A stretch of DNA of 14,807 bases. It comes from Myxococcales bacterium (GTDB lineage: Bacteria > Myxococcota > Polyangia > Polyangiales > Polyangiaceae). Within the stretch, counting starts at the first letter, position 1, and the number at the start of each line of letters is the position of its first letter. Below the pieces are notes generated by a model, which was not told where the DNA came from, ran no database searches, and was given only the letters and a program-made list of their open reading frames with translations. Below, in pieces: positions 13,326 to 14,807 of the stretch. The stretch is from NCBI GenBank assembly GCA_020430865.1, contig JAGQIY010000687.1, positions 1-14,807 on the forward strand, read 5' to 3'. Made by a program: the position numbers and the translations under genes.

Positions 13326-14111
13326 CTAGCTCGGCAATCCGTTGTCCGAGCAGTCAGGAGGAGGGAGCAAGTCGCTCGGCCAGCTCTCGAGCGCGGAGCA
13401 GGCCTCCCCTTGAAACAGAGCCACGAGCGCTTCCAGAGTGCTTCGGGCGTCACCAACGGGCTCAGGCAGCAGCTCCCAGTTGTCACTGTCCTCGCCGTCG
13501 TGATTCGCGATGACATGCTCGAACTCCGCAGCGTGTGATAGCTCATGAAACGCTGCCTCCGCACGCACCTCGATGTCCTGGAGTTGCGGCAGTGAGAGGG
13601 ACTGCTCCTGCCGATATGCACGACGCAGTAGCCGCCGTCGCATCAGCTCGGACAGGTGACGTTCCGGTGCTGGAGAACGTTGAACCAGCTCGCGCAGCTC
13701 CCGAGACGAGAGCGGAGAGAGGAACAAGTCGACTACTCGACACTCGGGCAGCGTCGACGAGGCCCGAGCCTTCAGCGCAAGCGCGATGTGGACGTTGCCT
13801 TCGTACAGGACGTCGCCGCCGCTCAGCATTTCCGCGAACTCGGGCAAGTTGATGGCCTGGACGTCGTTGCGCGTCTCGAAGACCAGGTATCTACCGTCCT
13901 TCCTCAGCTCGTCGATCTCGCCACGAGTCCGGAAGTGGTAGTCGACACCCTCTTGTTCTCCCGGTCGGGGTCTTCGCGAGTGAAACAGCACCGGTCTCCG
14001 CAACCGCTCCCCGAGTTCGGGGAAGCGGCGAGTCAGCGCGCGCCTCAGCGGTGATTTCCCCGCACAAGAGGGGCCGCTGATGATCACCAGAGTCGGCGTT
14101 CGAGGGGCCAT
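13326..14111 (-). CDS. Guanylate-kinase-like P-loop protein
   Basis: The fold is that of guanylate kinase (GMP + ATP to GDP + ADP), but the 261-residue protein is longer than the usual ~205. It has a Walker A motif GPSCAGKSP (13-21), where the usual Thr after GKS is replaced by Pro21. A GMP-binding-like segment SRRPRPGEQEGVDYHF lies at 45-60. GGDVLYEGNV (98-107) carries Gly-Asn where guanylate kinases have Ile-Asp after the Glu. A late strand FEHVIANHDGED (197-208) parallels the family's YDYVIVND. About 50 extra residues follow. ATG at 14111 was chosen because AAAGG lies six bases upstream; an ATG two codons earlier would abut that site. These changes suggest a divergent paralogue rather than the housekeeping gmk; its substrate is unknown. 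It is the first gene of a probable pair with dodecin. Confidence 0.82.
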   Translation of the reverse strand: MAPRTPTLVIISGPSCAGKSPLRRALTRRFPELGERLRRPVLFHSRRPRPGEQEGVDYHFRTRGEIDELRKDGRYLVFETRNDVQAINLPEFAEMLSGGDVLYEGNVHIALALKARASSTLPECRVVDLFLSPLSSRELRELVQRSPAPERHLSELMRRRLLRRAYRQEQSLSLPQLQDIEVRAEAAFHELSHAAEFEHVIANHDGEDSDNWELLPEPVGDARSTLEALVALFQGEACSALESWPSDLLPPPDCSDNGLPS

Positions 14112-14179
14112 GTCCATCCTTTCGAGGCCGATGCGCTTGGAACACTCGGCGCGCTGTGTGTCTTCATGGCCGGCTGCTC

Positions 14180-14195
14180 TGCAACCGTCGCACCA
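14180..14195 (-). promoter_or_regulatory. Sigma-54-like promoter upstream of the guanylate-kinase-like gene
   Basis: The minus strand reads TGGTGC-GACGG-TTGCA. The -12 element is exact and the -24 element differs at two positions, with invariant GG (14194-14193) and GC (14182-14181) correctly spaced. Predicted start is near 14169, about 58 nt before the ATG at 14111. It faces away from the sigma-54-like site at 14303-14318. Confidence 0.42.
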
Positions 14196-14211
14196 ATGTA
14201 GAGGGCGAGGA

Positions 14212-14239
14212 CGCCACGGGAGCGCGAGTCCGCGTGGCG
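14212..14239. promoter_or_regulatory. Inverted repeat CGCCACG-N14-CGTGGCG, possible activator site
   Basis: Perfect 7-bp arms lie at 14212-14218 and 14233-14239, with centres 21 bp (two helical turns) apart. The repeat lies between two outward-facing sigma-54-like sites in the 14112-14370 gap, at about -43 to -70 of the minus-strand gene and -90 to -117 of the plus-strand gene. The same half-site occurs upstream of the TPP-enzyme promoter at 6655-6661. The half-site also occurs inside genes here, so chance is not excluded. Confidence 0.35.
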
Positions 14240-14302
14240 AAGCTCACCGCAATCCAGCTGCGTGCAGACCGCTTCTCGGGCAGGTCCTCGGTTCTGGTCA
14301 GG

Positions 14303-14318
14303 CGGCACGGTCCCTGCA
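14303..14318 (+). promoter_or_regulatory. Weak sigma-54-like promoter upstream of the last gene
   Basis: The plus strand reads CGGCAC-GGTCC-CTGCA, differing from TGGCAC-N5-TTGCA at two positions (both T to C) with GG and GC exactly spaced. Predicted start is near 14329, about 42 nt before the ATG at 14371. Taken alone this would not be convincing in GC-rich DNA. Confidence 0.3.
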
Positions 14319-14370
14319 GCCCCATCCACGCACTCTCCTGTGCCAGCAATCAATCAGGGATCTCGCCGGC

Positions 14371-14807
14371 ATGAACGACGAAGAAATGAACGGACTACTG
14401 CTCTTGGTCGTCGAGTCACTCGAGTGCAGCATCTGTATCTTCGAGGTGGCTCTGCCGGCCCTTGAAGACGATGCCGCCGACGAATGCGCGCGCTGTCTGT
14501 GCGAGGCGAAACGGAAGCGCGCGGCGTATCTCGACGCCATCGCCGAGCTCGGCCTCGATGCGACGAGCGATTCCGCCGAGCGACGGGTCGTTCGCTACCG
14601 GGCGCAGAGCCTGATCGACTTGATGCACCTCGCCGAGGCCGAGCTCCCCACGACGGAACGAGAACTGATCGCCCGAAAGCTGGTGGAGGAGACGAAACAC
14701 AAGCTCGCGCTGAGTCTGGCTGAGCTCGCGCGACTCGTGGACGAACCAGCGGGCGGTTCGAGGCAGACGGGCACCCGATTCTTCCGAGGCTGTCAGGGAC
14801 GGCGCCA
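14371..14807 (+). CDS. Uncharacterised, mostly helical protein with CxxC pairs; 3' end outside window
   Basis: I do not recognise this protein. The frame is open from ATG 14371 to the window end (145 codons seen). The N-terminal half has a hydrophobic stretch NGLLLLVVESL followed by Cys19-x2-Cys22 and Cys39-x2-Cys42-x-Cys44, which could bind a metal, though the spacing does not match a zinc or Fe-S family known to me. The rest is charged and predicted by eye to be amphipathic helix (KRAAYLDAIAEL, RAQSLIDLMHLAEAEL, ARKLVEETKHKLALSLAELA). From about residue 126 the sequence turns Gly/Arg-rich and may be near the end. The ribosome binding site is weak (AGGGA about ten bases upstream); ATG 14386 is an alternative. 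Codon use resembles its neighbours. It is divergent from the guanylate-kinase-like gene. Confidence 0.6.
   Translation, partial: MNDEEMNGLLLLVVESLECSICIFEVALPALEDDAADECARCLCEAKRKRAAYLDAIAELGLDATSDSAERRVVRYRAQSLIDLMHLAEAELPTTERELIARKLVEETKHKLALSLAELARLVDEPAGGSRQTGTRFFRGCQGRR

Noticed and set aside
12722..13621. Long minus-strand open frame (299 codons) across the dehydrogenase end, dodecin and kinase-like gene
   Set aside because: It crosses three well-supported genes in the wrong frame and is very Arg-rich; no family resemblance.
1..14807. CRISPR arrays, insertion sequences, tRNA or rRNA genes
   Set aside because: I saw no regularly spaced direct repeats, transposase motifs, terminal inverted repeats or RNA-gene signatures anywhere in the window.

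Overview
The window is GC-rich and gene-dense, with short intergenic gaps and Shine-Dalgarno-like sites before most genes. It looks like an aerobic, chemoorganotrophic Gram-negative bacterium. The caa3-type oxidase genes, a dodecin, a large FAD/Fe-S dehydrogenase and several sigma-54-like promoters would fit Myxococcota or a related delta-proteobacterial lineage, but no ribosomal RNA or marker gene is present and this assignment is a weak inference.

Layout. (1) Positions 1-3689, plus strand: the 3' part of ctaD, then ctaE and ctaF (cytochrome c oxidase subunits I, III and IV), each overlapping the next, followed 10 nt later by a GH15 glucoamylase/trehalase-like hydrolase. (2) Positions 3619-9809, minus strand, read from right to left: a homologue of the Anabaena sensory rhodopsin transducer (ASRT), a CPA1-type cation/proton antiporter, a CYP152-type fatty-acid peroxygenase, a thiamine-diphosphate (TPP) enzyme of the pyruvate oxidase type, and a mandelate-racemase-type enolase-superfamily enzyme that is translationally coupled to it. 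The last gene runs 71 nt into the 3' end of the GH15 gene. (3) Positions 9859-12882, plus strand, divergent from the ASRT gene across only 49 nt: a 1007-residue FAD plus Fe-S D-2-hydroxyacid dehydrogenase of the YdiJ type with a hydrophobic C-terminal tail. (4) Positions 12967-14111, minus strand: a guanylate-kinase-like P-loop protein and a dodecin. (5) Position 14371 to the end, plus strand: an unrecognised Cys-containing helical protein, cut by the window edge.

How the genes may work together (inference). Region 2 plus region 3 reads like a pathway for 2-hydroxy acids. CYP152 would make 2-hydroxy fatty acids from fatty acids and H2O2. The mandelate-racemase-like enzyme, which keeps the full acid/base set, could interconvert the hydroxy-acid enantiomers. 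The FAD/Fe-S enzyme would oxidise the D-form to a 2-oxo acid, and the TPP enzyme would decarboxylate it. That would be a bacterial fatty-acid alpha-oxidation route. No single step is proven here, and the racemase-like and TPP enzymes could have other substrates.

Regulation. An exact sigma-54 core (TGGCAC-N5-TTGC) lies 37 nt before the likely start point of the TPP/racemase pair, with two palindromes upstream of it. Weaker sigma-54-like sites precede the guanylate-kinase-like gene, the dodecin and the last gene, so several genes here may belong to one sigma-54 regulon. The ASRT/dehydrogenase divergent gap holds two identical 8-bp palindromes one helical turn apart. No rRNA, tRNA, insertion sequence or CRISPR array was seen. 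No gene-free stretch exceeds 300 nt; the longest is 14112-14370 (259 nt).
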